DNA of 64,000 bases, from contig CANNFE010000002.1 of the NCBI GenBank assembly GCA_947503775.1, forward strand, positions 186,001 through 250,000, written 5' to 3'. The stretch comes from an uncultured Paracoccaceae bacterium (GTDB lineage: Bacteria > Pseudomonadota > Alphaproteobacteria > Rhodobacterales > Rhodobacteraceae). The notes under the pieces are model-generated. The model saw only the letters and a program-made list of their open reading frames with translations. It ran no database searches and was not told the origin of the DNA. Positions 1 to 8,881 of this stretch are shown piece by piece. Both the position numbers and the translations under genes were made by a program. Each line of letters starts with the position of its first letter. Position 1 is the stretch's first letter.

Positions 1-267
1 CGCGAGCGCGAGGGACTCACGATCGAGGCGACTTTCATCGGTGTCAGCGATGTGTCTTTGAAAGAGGCAACATTCGAGCCTGATACGAAAACGGGTGAGA
101 TCACGATGCGCTTCATTGGCGAAATGACCAGCCTTGTTCGCGATCGCGGAGGTGATGTGATCGAGGGAAGTGAGACCGAGATCAAGCGCCAACGCGATGT
201 CTGGACATTTGCACGCGCAATGGGATCGGACGATCCGAACTGGACGTTGGTCGCCACCGGCGAATGA
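1..267 (+). CDS. Tim44-like domain protein, C-terminal fragment
   Basis: The frame is open from base 1, so this is the last ~88 codons of a gene that starts outside the window. The tail has alternating beta-strand segments (LTIEATFIGVSDV, GEITMRFIGEMTSLV) followed by DVWTFARAMGSDDPNWTLVATGE, typical of the C-terminal Tim44/TimA-like lipid-binding domain of alphaproteobacterial membrane-associated proteins. Its TGA overlaps the mltA start (ATGA), so the two are translationally coupled. Tim44-like followed by mltA and smr is a common Rhodobacteraceae order. The N-terminal membrane anchor expected for the family cannot be checked here. Confidence 0.75.
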   Translation, partial: REREGLTIEATFIGVSDVSLKEATFEPDTKTGEITMRFIGEMTSLVRDRGGDVIEGSETEIKRQRDVWTFARAMGSDDPNWTLVATGE

Positions 268-1286
268 AACTCCTCTCTGTCCTGGCAATGTGCCTTGGGA
301 CCGTGACCATGGCAGAGACCCAGATCACCCAGCTTGACTTCGCCGATCTCGATGGGTGGCCAGATGACAATCATGACGCTGCTTTGTCTGTTTTCACGGA
401 AACGTGCTCGATCCGTCGCGATGCGGATTGGCGGACACTGTGTGATCTGGCCAAGAGCGCTTCGGATGCTCGGGCTTTCTTCGAAAAGCACTTCCTGCCT
501 CTTTTGATCGAGGATGGAACGGAGATGCTCTTCACCGGGTATTTTGAGCCTGAAGTCGAGGGCTCCCTCGAACGTGGTGGCCGTTATCTTTACGCACTTT
601 ACGCCAAGCCGCCAGAGATCGAGCCCGGGACCCCGTGGCTGACCCGCAGAGAGATTGAATTTGGTGGCGTTCTCGAGGATCGAGGACTGGAACTTGCTTG
701 GCTCACCGATCCGGTTGATCTCTTCTTCCTTCAGATCCAGGGCTCCGGTCGTATCCGATTGTCCGACGGCAGTGTTCGCCGGGTTGGATATGGCGGATCA
801 AACGGCCAGCCTTACTCTTCCATCGGTCAGGAACTGATCCGCTTGGGAAAACTTCAATCACATGAAGCATCGGCGGCCCGGATCCGATCATGGGTCAAAG
901 AGAACGGGATCGAGGGCACTGATCTTTTAAGGGTGAACGACAGTTTCGTGTTCTTCCGGCCCGTGAATGAAGTCCCGCCCGAGAAAGGTCCGATCGGTGC
1001 GATGAACAGATCCGTCACGGCAGGTCGGACGATCGCCGTTGATCCAGACTTCACGCCTTTGGGCGCTCCCGTCTGGATCGAGAAAGAGGGTGCGTCCTCG
1101 ATCAAGCGCCTCATGATCGCGCAGGATACCGGGTCGGCCATCAAAGGGGCGCAGCGCGCCGATATCTTCTTTGGAACGGGTGATGATGCGGGTGATGCGG
1201 CAGGTCAGATCCGCGATCCCGGCCGCATGGTGGTTCTTCTTCCAAGAGGCCGCGTCTTCGCGATGAGAAGGCGACTTCGGCAGTGA
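264..1286 (+). CDS. mltA: Membrane-bound lytic murein transglycosylase A (MltA)
   Basis: 340 aa. It cleaves the MurNAc-GlcNAc bond of peptidoglycan to leave 1,6-anhydro ends. A hydrophobic N-terminus ending MAETQ looks like a signal peptide, with no clear lipobox. The MltA core shows LFTGYFEPEVEGS, FFLQIQGSGRI and GYGGSNGQPYSSIG. The C-terminal 3D domain shows IAVDPDFTPLGAPVWIE and AQDTGSAIKGAQRADIFFG, which carries the conserved Asp residues including the expected catalytic acid. ATG 264 overlaps the stop of the upstream gene. The downstream smr start overlaps its own stop, so the three genes look like one transcription unit. Confidence 0.95.
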   Translation: MKLLSVLAMCLGTVTMAETQITQLDFADLDGWPDDNHDAALSVFTETCSIRRDADWRTLCDLAKSASDARAFFEKHFLPLLIEDGTEMLFTGYFEPEVEGSLERGGRYLYALYAKPPEIEPGTPWLTRREIEFGGVLEDRGLELAWLTDPVDLFFLQIQGSGRIRLSDGSVRRVGYGGSNGQPYSSIGQELIRLGKLQSHEASAARIRSWVKENGIEGTDLLRVNDSFVFFRPVNEVPPEKGPIGAMNRSVTAGRTIAVDPDFTPLGAPVWIEKEGASSIKRLMIAQDTGSAIKGAQRADIFFGTGDDAGDAAGQIRDPGRMVVLLPRGRVFAMRRRLRQ

Positions 1287-1870
1287 GAAAACCGCGCGGG
1301 CTGAGCAGAGAGGAAAGACAGCTTTGGGATCAGATCGCCCGAAAGGCTACGCCCCTGTCGAAAAACGGGTTTCCGATCTCTGATCCTCAGATGGTTACGC
1401 CAAACACAGCAAAGCGGCCGGAAAAGCAGGCCGTCCGGATCGAGCCGTTCGAGATCGGGTCCACTCCGTCCAAGGGCGAGGCTGCTTGGTCAAATCTCGG
1501 CGCGCCAAACGCTCCGGCCATTCAGATGGAAAACAAGGCCTACCGCCGCCTCGCCCGAGGAAAGCTTCGCCCGGATGCGCGCATCGATCTGCATGGCATG
1601 ACCCTGAGCGAAGCACAGCCAGCGCTGCGGTCTTTCATCTTGTCCGAATACACATCAGGCTCGAGGCTTGTCCTTGTGATCACCGGAAAGGGCCGAACAG
1701 AGCGTGACGGGGGAAACGCGTTCTCAGGGCAGCGGGGTATCCTTAGGCGGTATGTCCCCGAATGGTTGCGGATGGCCCCGTTGCGAAATGTCGTTCTCGA
1801 AGTTCGCGAAGCCCATCAACGACATGGCGGTGGCGGCGCGTTTTATGTCTATTTGAGACGTCTTCGCTAG
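1283..1870 (+). CDS. smr: Smr/MutS2-type domain protein
   Basis: 195 aa with GTG start at 1283, overlapping the mltA stop. The N-terminal half is poorly conserved and polar (LSREERQLWDQIARKATPL). The C-terminal Smr domain begins ARIDLHGMTLSEAQ (the DLHG motif), continues with LVLVITGKG and ends HQRHGGGGAFYVYLRR. Smr domains bind or nick nucleic acids; bacterial stand-alone members have been linked to RNA cleavage and ribosome rescue, so the exact role here is open. It converges on bchO: the two stop codons share the palindrome CTAG at 1867-1870. Confidence 0.9.
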   Translation: MRKPRGLSREERQLWDQIARKATPLSKNGFPISDPQMVTPNTAKRPEKQAVRIEPFEIGSTPSKGEAAWSNLGAPNAPAIQMENKAYRRLARGKLRPDARIDLHGMTLSEAQPALRSFILSEYTSGSRLVLVITGKGRTERDGGNAFSGQRGILRRYVPEWLRMAPLRNVVLEVREAHQRHGGGGAFYVYLRRLR

Positions 1871-2712
1871 GCCAGCTCTTCGATCATGCGCGCGATCAGC
1901 GCCGGATCTTCCTCATGCGCAAGATGTCCGACTCCTCGAAGAAGATGGAAGCTCGCATTTGGAAGGCGCTTTGAGGCTTTTTCAGATACATCGGGCGGCA
2001 CTGTCTTATCTTCGGCTCCGGCAATCAGCGTCACTTTGCCTGGATGTTTGGGCAGGTCCCGCAAAAGATCGCTGAGATCCCATTGAGCCATCATGCTTAG
2101 CGTTGCATCGACATGGTTTCGGTCCGTGATCAACCGCCGATAAAGATCCAGCCCCTCCTCGTCGATCCGCGATCCGGTGCCTTCGATGAGACGCCGGATA
2201 GATGTCGGGGAAGACGCCGTCGACGCGAACAGATCGGGAATGAAAGGGGTCAGCGCAAGCACCTTGGCCAAAGCGGGAAAGAGCCAGCCGGCAACCCCTT
2301 CGAATTTGCCCAGCGCTGCGTTAATTCCGATGACATGAACGTCGGGATCGATTCGCGTCATCTCCAACGCCAGCGCAGCGCCTGCCGAATGTCCCACGAT
2401 CAGATCGGGCGTCCAGCCTTCCTGCCGACAAAGCGTTGTGACATCTGCGGCCATTTTCTCAACGCCGCATCGCTGCCGATTTCCCAGTCGCGTAAATCCC
2501 TGACCGGGTAGGTCCAGAGCAATGACGTGCCTGGTGTCCTGCAGGATTGGAAAGAGAGATCGCCAGCTTTGGGTCGCTCCGCCTGCACCGTGCAGAAGCA
2601 GTGTTACGGGGCCGGCCCCTGCCTCCTGCACATGCCACCGGTGCGGTGCGCAATCGATAAATCTGGAGTGTTCGGCCATCGGCCAGTTTGCGGCATCCTT
2701 GGGCCAGCGCAT
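1867..2712 (-). CDS. bchO: BchO, alpha/beta hydrolase of the Mg-chelatase operon
   Basis: 281 aa alpha/beta-fold hydrolase. Visible are the oxyanion-loop segment LLLHGAGGATQS, the nucleophile elbow GHSAGAAL, the acid in LIAGAEDKTVPP and the His in GVGHLAHEEDP. Last gene of crtA-bchI-bchD-bchO; its ATG lies one base after the bchD stop. BchO accompanies Mg-chelatase genes in purple bacteria, but its substrate is not established. Family assignment is firm from sequence plus position; a role in Mg-protoporphyrin synthesis is inferred from context. Confidence 0.93.
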   Translation of the reverse strand: MRWPKDAANWPMAEHSRFIDCAPHRWHVQEAGAGPVTLLLHGAGGATQSWRSLFPILQDTRHVIALDLPGQGFTRLGNRQRCGVEKMAADVTTLCRQEGWTPDLIVGHSAGAALALEMTRIDPDVHVIGINAALGKFEGVAGWLFPALAKVLALTPFIPDLFASTASSPTSIRRLIEGTGSRIDEEGLDLYRRLITDRNHVDATLSMMAQWDLSDLLRDLPKHPGKVTLIAGAEDKTVPPDVSEKASKRLPNASFHLLRGVGHLAHEEDPALIARMIEELA

Positions 2713-2713
2713 A

Positions 2714-4354
2714 TCAGGCGCTCATGGCTTGTGTAACCGCCCGAGACAAACCGCTCGCCTCCACTCGCGGCATCGGCAGATATGTCGCTCCCATCGTCTC
2801 TGCCAGTTCGGCCAAGGCGTGCGTGGACCGATTGCCCGTATCGATGACGATGCTCTCTATCTGGTCTCGGCGAAACTGACGCGCGAGCGACCTTGCATCT
2901 TCGATCGCATCGGATCGGCTTGCCAAACCGTTAAGCGCAATGTTCGGGCGCCCATCCGTCAGGAGGATGACAGTCGCTGTCATGCCCTGCCGCCCGGATC
3001 TCAACGCAAGATCAAGCGCTTCCCGTAACCCTGATGCAAGAGGTGTTCCGCCTCCCCCGGGAAGATCCGCCAGCTTGCGCTTCGTCCGGACCAGCGACCG
3101 GGTTGGCGGAAGGAGCATTTCCGCCTCGCTGCCCCTGAACGAAATCAAGGCAACATGATCTCGGCGAACATAGGCTTGGGACAGGAGGAGTTCGACAGCG
3201 CCTTTTGCCTCTCCCAATCGAGACACAGCAGAAGAGCCTGACGCATCCACCAGAAAGATTAGCAGACGGTCCGACAGGGTTTCGGACCGTTTGAGACGAA
3301 TGTCAGACGGAAAGATCTTTATCTGATCGCCCGGCCCCCGAATTTTCTGCCAAGGCGCCGCAGCTCGCACTGTTGCAATGACATCGACCGCCTGCCGATG
3401 GCTCAATCGCCCGGGTCTTGATGGCAGGGGCCGCCCTCGACGGTTGCCCTTTTGCCTTGATCCCGATCCTGATCCTTTCGCCCCGCGCATCGCTTTGCTC
3501 TTGAGACGGTCAAGCAGATCTGCCGGAAGACTTGCGGCAATCGCCTCGAGAAGAAGATGTTCGGGGATGCTCAGATCTGTCTCGCTTGGCGGTCCTTCCC
3601 GATTCTCAACAATCTCAGGGACATCATCGGGCGGCCGCTCTGGCAGATGGGTGGCACGGTGAGCAAGGACGAGGCGAACCGCCGCCAGCAGGTCGTCTTC
3701 GGTAACCGCTCCACGGCTGTGCAAGGCTGTATGCAGGCGAGCGGCCTGGATCGCGAAAAGCACGGCTCTTTGCCCGGACACGCCCAGCATGTCGCATATT
3801 TCGACAACAGACGTCGCCAGCCTGTCGGTGAGAGGCGGCAGGTCCTCAAACGTTGCGGATAAATCCGGGACGTGAAACGCGCTTGACCTGATGCCGGTCA
3901 GGTCGATCCGAAACGCGATCCGATCGGCAAGGGCCGCAGGCAGGCCGCCGTCGTCTTCAAGACCCTCGTCCATCGCAAAGACCGGTTGGCGCGGCTCCGT
4001 ATCGAGATATTGCGCAATGCGGCTTGCCATATCGGGTCGGAGGCGTTCGGCATTCGAGAGCACCAGCGGCTGGTCTCGCTCAAAAAGGCCTGTGGTTCGC
4101 AAGGTCTCTCCGCGTCCAAGCGCGACGACGAGATCAACGGCCCCATAAAGCGCGTCGTCGCCCGTATCCGGATGAAGGCGCTGCTGTTCTGGAAATGCCT
4201 TCCGGATCGCCTCGTCCGCCACGGATTTTGCACCCCCGTGTCGCGCCACAAGATGAAGACCGCCAAGGGCTGGAGATCCGGCACGAAGAAGAGCCAACGC
4301 AATAGCAAGATCGCGCCCCTGATCCGTCGCTTGCGGATCAGGCGCTAAGGACAT
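2714..4354 (-). CDS. bchD: Magnesium chelatase subunit D
   Basis: 546 aa from the ATG at 4354 (MSLAPDPQATDQG), which overlaps the end of bchI by 17 bp. An upstream in-frame ATG at 4492 would add 46 residues lying wholly inside bchI, so it is unlikely. The N-terminal AAA+-like half has no good Walker A. A proline- and acid-rich linker follows (PERPPDDVPEIVENREGPP), then a basic stretch and a C-terminal von Willebrand A domain from about residue 360 with the MIDAS motif DASGSS. With BchI and BchH it forms the ATP-driven complex inserting Mg2+ into protoporphyrin IX; bchH is not in this window. Confidence 0.96.
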   Translation of the reverse strand: MSLAPDPQATDQGRDLAIALALLRAGSPALGGLHLVARHGGAKSVADEAIRKAFPEQQRLHPDTGDDALYGAVDLVVALGRGETLRTTGLFERDQPLVLSNAERLRPDMASRIAQYLDTEPRQPVFAMDEGLEDDGGLPAALADRIAFRIDLTGIRSSAFHVPDLSATFEDLPPLTDRLATSVVEICDMLGVSGQRAVLFAIQAARLHTALHSRGAVTEDDLLAAVRLVLAHRATHLPERPPDDVPEIVENREGPPSETDLSIPEHLLLEAIAASLPADLLDRLKSKAMRGAKGSGSGSRQKGNRRGRPLPSRPGRLSHRQAVDVIATVRAAAPWQKIRGPGDQIKIFPSDIRLKRSETLSDRLLIFLVDASGSSAVSRLGEAKGAVELLLSQAYVRRDHVALISFRGSEAEMLLPPTRSLVRTKRKLADLPGGGGTPLASGLREALDLALRSGRQGMTATVILLTDGRPNIALNGLASRSDAIEDARSLARQFRRDQIESIVIDTGNRSTHALAELAETMGATYLPMPRVEASGLSRAVTQAMSA

Positions 4355-5345
4355 CTTCAACCACTCGTGTGACACGTGTTGCCCCGGTCGCATCGTCAAG
4401 GGGATCCCGGCGAAGCCGATGACCCAAGGCGATCGAGGCAATCTTGCGAATATGCGGGCGGGCCAAAGCGGTATCATCGCGCCAGGCGGCATAGGCTCGC
4501 GCGGCCTTGAGAAGCGTCAGCTCACCCCGCAACCCGTCTGAGCCGAGTGCGAGGCAAAGCTCCGCAATGTCGGACAAGATCTCGTCCGATACCTTCAATG
4601 TCTTCAATGTTGCTCTTGCGCGCTCGATCCGGTCGCGGATCGCGGCATCTTCGGCCTGCCAACGCAGCATGAAGGCCGCATGGTCATTTTCGTAGGCATC
4701 GCGGCGCTTTATGACCTCCACACGTTCCGTCGTCTCTGTCGGCGATTTCACCTCCACCGATAGCCCGAACCGATCCAGCAATTGAGGGCGAAGATCCCCC
4801 TCTTCCGGGTTGCCTGATCCCACAAGCACGAACCGGGAGGGGTGCCGGATGGAAAGACCGTCCCGTTCGACCACGTTCTCTCCGGATTGGGCGACATCCA
4901 GTAGAAGATCGACGATGTGATCTTCAAGCAGGTTCACCTCGTCGATATAAAGGTATCCCCTGTTCGCTTGTGCCAGAAGACCCGGCTGAAAGACCTTTTC
5001 CCCGCTGGTTAGCGCGCGTTCGATATCGAGCGCTCCGGTCACGCGGTCCTCCGTCACGCCAAGGGGAAGATCGACCACCGGGGTCAGCTTTTCGATTTTC
5101 TTCTTCGTCTTGACGTTGGCCCAGCCCGGAACCTGCTTTGGCGTCTCGCTATTGACTGGGCACCCGTCCACCACGCTGATCTTCGGAAGAAGCGCCGCAA
5201 GAGCCCGCACGGCGGTGGATTTTCCCGTTCCGCGATCTCCGAAAACCAGAACGCCACCGATTGATGGATCGATTGCCGTCAGGATAACGGCACGCTTCAT
5301 GTCCGCCTGTCCGACAATTGCCGAAAATGGAAAGGGATCTCTCAT
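4338..5345 (-). CDS. bchI: Magnesium chelatase ATPase subunit I
   Basis: 335 aa from ATG 5345, which overlaps the crtA stop as ATGA; an in-frame ATG at 5378 lies inside crtA and is less likely. AAA+ ATPase with Walker A GDRGTGKST near residue 36, Walker B and sensor region GYLYIDEVNLLEDHIVDLLLD, and the arginine-finger region LRPQLLDRFGL. BchI hexamers hydrolyse ATP and drive Mg2+ insertion together with BchD and BchH. Length matches the family (~335-350 aa). Translational coupling to crtA links carotenoid and BChl output. Confidence 0.97.
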   Translation of the reverse strand: MRDPFPFSAIVGQADMKRAVILTAIDPSIGGVLVFGDRGTGKSTAVRALAALLPKISVVDGCPVNSETPKQVPGWANVKTKKKIEKLTPVVDLPLGVTEDRVTGALDIERALTSGEKVFQPGLLAQANRGYLYIDEVNLLEDHIVDLLLDVAQSGENVVERDGLSIRHPSRFVLVGSGNPEEGDLRPQLLDRFGLSVEVKSPTETTERVEVIKRRDAYENDHAAFMLRWQAEDAAIRDRIERARATLKTLKVSDEILSDIAELCLALGSDGLRGELTLLKAARAYAAWRDDTALARPHIRKIASIALGHRLRRDPLDDATGATRVTRVVEDVLSA

Positions 5346-6073
5346 TTCAGGACCTCCAAAGGCGACGCGCCGTTCCACGTTCCGATATCCGAGGCGACTT
5401 CGAACCGGGCATAGAGCTCTTCCCGGAACCAGCCTTCGGACCGGACGGCCTGAATCGCATCGGCATGAGCACCTGTTCGCGCAAATTGACTCATCTTATG
5501 GGCGTCCGGCCAGATGGAAAACGTGACCTGATGAAGCCATGGGATCTCGCCAAAGCCAATCTTGAAGGCGACATTTCGATCCTGCCCGATCCTGCTCGAG
5601 ATGTCAGGCACACGGCGCCAGAACCTCAACAAGATACGAGGCCTGATTGTCGCCCTTGTGAGGGCTGCCATTGGTTTGGCCGGCTCTGTTTTCAGGGCAT
5701 CTCGAGGGGCTTGGCTAGCTGTTGGCTCCGTCTCGAAGGGTTGCATGCCGGACCACTCGCCTCTCGTCGATGTCGGTATCAGGAAGACCGTCCAGGTTTC
5801 GCTTGCGTGCAAGCGGTATCTTTTGAAGATCCGGCTGTGCGTTACTCGCTCTCGCGCGATATCCTCGCCAGGCCATGTCGCGAGGATTGCATAGACGGAT
5901 GTGTTCGGCAGAGGTGTGAAACCTTCGCCCGTCCCGGTTCCGCACAGTTTCCAAAACCCAAGATCGGGAAGCCTGGAGAGCGACAACCGGGCGGCCGCCA
6001 TCATCCAGAACGCCCACAGGCGATGATGGAACGCTCCGAACCGGAAGAAGCTGATACTGACCGTCTGACTCAT
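5342..6073 (-). CDS. crtA: Spheroidene monooxygenase
   Basis: 243 aa, first gene of the minus-strand crtA-bchI-bchD-bchO operon. Family hallmarks: the N-terminus SISFFRFGAFHHRLWAFWMM, then KLCGTGTGEGFTPLPN, and the C-terminal FARTGAHADAIQAVRSEGWF. The enzyme introduces the C2 keto group that converts spheroidene to spheroidenone under oxygen. Its presence with crtC, crtD and crtF indicates spheroidene-series carotenoids. A TGT-N12-ACA operator ends 13 bp before the ATG. Start chosen by family alignment; no plausible longer start is seen. Confidence 0.95.
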   Translation of the reverse strand: MSQTVSISFFRFGAFHHRLWAFWMMAAARLSLSRLPDLGFWKLCGTGTGEGFTPLPNTSVYAILATWPGEDIARERVTHSRIFKRYRLHASETWTVFLIPTSTRGEWSGMQPFETEPTASQAPRDALKTEPAKPMAALTRATIRPRILLRFWRRVPDISSRIGQDRNVAFKIGFGEIPWLHQVTFSIWPDAHKMSQFARTGAHADAIQAVRSEGWFREELYARFEVASDIGTWNGASPLEVLK

Positions 6074-6086
6074 CTCGAACCCAAGG

Positions 6087-6104
6087 TGTCAACTTATGCT
6101 GACA
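6087..6104. promoter_or_regulatory. PpsR/CrtJ-type operator, crtA side
   Basis: TGT CAACTTATGCTG ACA is an exact TGT-N12-ACA palindrome with the preferred inner TGTCA half. It lies 13 bp upstream of the crtA ATG. PpsR/CrtJ is the aerobic repressor of photosynthesis genes in Rhodobacter relatives and binds pairs of such boxes. The partner box at 6260-6277 is 155 bp away in the same crtA/crtI divergent region, compatible with looping between distant boxes (inference). Confidence 0.8.
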
Positions 6105-6259
6105 TATGCGGATTGAGATGGGAAGGCCGCTGACCATAGGGCCGCTCTTTCAATCATGTGCAGGCCGAGAAAGCATATCGGATAGACTATAATTGAAGCA
6201 TCCAGCTCAAACCAAACGATAGATTGAAGGATCGGCAGCTCGTAATCGAACAGAACAAT

Positions 6260-6277
6260 TGTCAACTATGGTTTACA
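6260..6277. promoter_or_regulatory. PpsR/CrtJ-type operator, crtI side
   Basis: TGT CAACTATGGTTT ACA is an exact TGT-N12-ACA box just upstream of crtI. It overlaps a possible promoter: TTGTCA at 6259-6264, a 17-bp spacer and TATCCT at 6282-6287, which ends 6 bp before the crtI ATG. Binding here would block RNA polymerase. The rest of the intergenic region (6105-6259) is comparatively AT-rich and shows no ORF. Confidence 0.78.
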
Positions 6278-6293
6278 GTTCTATCCTTACCGT

Positions 6294-7832
6294 ATGCGAG
6301 CGAGTCTTCCTCTGAACAACGCGCCTGATACAGCAATCGTCATTGGCGCAGGTCTGGGCGGACTAGCGGCTGCCATGCGGCTGGGGGCGAAAGGGTACCG
6401 CGTCACGGTGATCGACCGTCTTGATCGTCCCGGCGGGCGGGGATCATCGATCAGTCAGGACGGATACAGGTTCGATCTTGGTCCCACGATCGTCACCGTT
6501 CCGCAGGTTTTCGAAGACCTTTGGGCCTTCTGTGGCCAGGACTTCCATAAAGATGTCGATCTGCGACCGCTCGATCCATTCTATGAAGTCCGCTGGCCCG
6601 ACGGATCCCGATTTGCGGCCTCCCGCGATATGGAAGCAGAGATCGCGCGCCTATCTCCCAAGGACCTCAAGGGTTTTCGCAAGTTTCTGAAGGATGCCAA
6701 GCGGCGGTATGTCGTCGGTTTTGAAGGCATGGTCGCAAAGCCGATGAACCGTCTGGGCGATACCATTCGCGTCCTGCCCGAATTTGCCCGGCTTCGTGCG
6801 GACAGATCGATCCTCGGGCTCGCGCGATCACGGGTGAAGGACGAGAGGCTTCGCATGGCGTTGTCGTTTCACCCGCTCTTTATCGGTGGCGATCCCAGAC
6901 ATGTGACGTCCATGTATGGCCTTGTCAGTCATCTGGAGATGGAATTCGGGGTTCACTACGCGATGGGCGGCGTTCAGGCGATCGCTGACGCAATGGCAAA
7001 AGTCATCCGTTCCCAGGGAGGAGAGCTTCGTCTCGGTGTCGAAACCGATGAAATCCTTCTCAAGCAAAAGGTGGTTCACGGAGTTCGCCTCAAAGATGGT
7101 AGCGAGCTGGCCGCGCCTTTGGTCGTCAGCAATGCGGATGCGGGCTATACCTACAACACCCTGCTTCGCTCTGAGAAGAAACGCCGCTGGACATCGAAAA
7201 AGCTTGATCGGCAGCGTTGGTCGATGGGGCTGTTCGTTTGGTATTTCGGAACCAAGAACAGCCGCGCGTTGTGGCAGGATGTCGGGCATCATACGATCGT
7301 CAACGGACCGCGATATGAGGGTCTTCTCAAAGATGTCTTCATGACCGGCCGCCTGGCAGACGACATGAGCCTCTATCTTCACAGACCATCGATAACCGAT
7401 CCATCCGTCGCGCCGGTGGGTGATGATGCCTTTTACGCTCTTAGCCCCGTGCCGAACCTCGATCATTCTGATCCGGTGGATTGGGCGGCTGAGCGTGATA
7501 CCTACAAGGCCAAGGTCGCCGCCGAGCTGGAGAAGATCATTCCCGGATTTCAGGATCGTCTGGCCACCGATCTCGTCTTCACACCGCAGGACTTCAAGGA
7601 CCGCTATCTGTCTCCTCATGGAAGCGGATTCTCCATCGAACCCCGCATCCTTCAAAGCGCCTGGTTCCGGCCCCATAACCTGAGCGAAGAAGCCAAAGGC
7701 CTTTATCTGGTGGGTGCCGGCACTCATCCCGGCGCCGGACTGCCCGGCGTGATCTCAAGCGCCGAGATTGTCGCGAACCTCATCCCAGATGCGCGCAGTC
7801 AAACCGGTACTTCACGAATGGCTGCGGAATGA
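6294..7832 (+). CDS. crtI: Phytoene desaturase
   Basis: 512 aa FAD-dependent desaturase. The dinucleotide-binding motif is GAGLGGLAAAMRLGAKG near residue 20, followed by the family signatures GGRGSSISQDGYRFDLGPTI, RWSMGLFVWYFGTKNS and near the C-terminus YLVGAGTHPGAGLPGVI. In Rhodobacter relatives CrtI makes three desaturations, phytoene to neurosporene. First gene of crtI-crtB-tspO; its stop overlaps the crtB ATG (ATGA). No clear Shine-Dalgarno is visible before ATG 6294. Confidence 0.97.
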   Translation: MRASLPLNNAPDTAIVIGAGLGGLAAAMRLGAKGYRVTVIDRLDRPGGRGSSISQDGYRFDLGPTIVTVPQVFEDLWAFCGQDFHKDVDLRPLDPFYEVRWPDGSRFAASRDMEAEIARLSPKDLKGFRKFLKDAKRRYVVGFEGMVAKPMNRLGDTIRVLPEFARLRADRSILGLARSRVKDERLRMALSFHPLFIGGDPRHVTSMYGLVSHLEMEFGVHYAMGGVQAIADAMAKVIRSQGGELRLGVETDEILLKQKVVHGVRLKDGSELAAPLVVSNADAGYTYNTLLRSEKKRRWTSKKLDRQRWSMGLFVWYFGTKNSRALWQDVGHHTIVNGPRYEGLLKDVFMTGRLADDMSLYLHRPSITDPSVAPVGDDAFYALSPVPNLDHSDPVDWAAERDTYKAKVAAELEKIIPGFQDRLATDLVFTPQDFKDRYLSPHGSGFSIEPRILQSAWFRPHNLSEEAKGLYLVGAGTHPGAGLPGVISSAEIVANLIPDARSQTGTSRMAAE

Positions 7833-8845
7833 TTCATCCTGACGATCTGGCCCATTGCAAAGAGGCGATCCGAACGGGGTCTCTGTCCTTTCATTCGGCC
7901 TCGAAACTGCTACCGAGATCGGTCCGCGATCCTGCGCTGGCGCTCTATGCCTTTTGCCGTCTTGCGGATGATGAAGTCGACGAAGGCCAATCAAAGGATC
8001 GCGCCGTTCTTGACCTGGAAAAGCGCCTCGGTCTTGCCTATGCAGGCAAACCCCGGAATGCCCCCGAGGACCGTGCGTTTGCGGCGATTGTAGAGCAGTT
8101 CGACATGCCGCGTGCCCTCCCCGAAGCGTTGCTCGAGGGTTTGGCCTGGGACGCAATGGGGCGGCGATATCGAACGGTGTCCGAACTTCACGCCTATAGT
8201 GCGCGGGTTGCAAGCGCTGTCGGGGTCATGATGTGCGTTCTGATGGGCGTGCGGGACCGGCACGCTCTCGCCCGGGCTTGTGACTTGGGCGTGGCGATGC
8301 AGCTGACAAATATCGCGCGCGATGTGGGAGAGGACGCGCGCGCAGGTCGTCTTTATCTTCCGCTCGACGCTCTAAAACAAAGCGGCGTCGATGCAGGTCG
8401 GTTTCTTGCCGATCCTCGATGCTCGAACGAGATCAAATCGATCGTAGCCGGGCTTCTTGGCTCTGCGGATCGCCTCTATCTGAAATCCCAGACCGGGATT
8501 GCCGCATTGCCGAGACGTGCCCGGACCGGCATTTTTGCGGCAAGGCTGATCTATGCGGGGATCGGATCCAGCATTCGGCGCAACGGCTGCGACTCAATCT
8601 CGTACCGTGCCAGAACAACGGGCCTGCAAAAACTTGGCTGGATTGGTCAGGCCGGGCTTTTGACAATGGCCTCTTGTACGATGCCGCGGTCTGCTGTCAT
8701 CTATGGCAAACCTCTACCTGAGACGGCGTTTCTGGTTGAGGCGGCAGCCCAGACAAGTCCGGCGGGGCCTTGGGGCGAAGGCCGCAGTGGTGAGCTTATC
8801 GCTATGTTCGCCGAACTCAGAGCACGCGATGGGATGCGCGCCTAG
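7829..8845 (+). CDS. crtB: Phytoene synthase
   Basis: 338 aa trans-isoprenyl diphosphate synthase of the head-to-head type; condenses two geranylgeranyl diphosphates into phytoene. Both aspartate-rich Mg-PPi motifs are visible: YAFCRLADDEVDEG near residue 45 and LTNIARDVGEDARAGRLYLP near residue 155. ATG 7829 overlaps the crtI stop. Length is usual for the family. Followed after 36 bp by tspO. Confidence 0.97.
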   Translation: MIHPDDLAHCKEAIRTGSLSFHSASKLLPRSVRDPALALYAFCRLADDEVDEGQSKDRAVLDLEKRLGLAYAGKPRNAPEDRAFAAIVEQFDMPRALPEALLEGLAWDAMGRRYRTVSELHAYSARVASAVGVMMCVLMGVRDRHALARACDLGVAMQLTNIARDVGEDARAGRLYLPLDALKQSGVDAGRFLADPRCSNEIKSIVAGLLGSADRLYLKSQTGIAALPRRARTGIFAARLIYAGIGSSIRRNGCDSISYRARTTGLQKLGWIGQAGLLTMASCTMPRSAVIYGKPLPETAFLVEAAAQTSPAGPWGEGRSGELIAMFAELRARDGMRA

Positions 8846-8881
8846 CTCAAACCGTCGACCAGCCCGCCGAAGAAAGCGACC

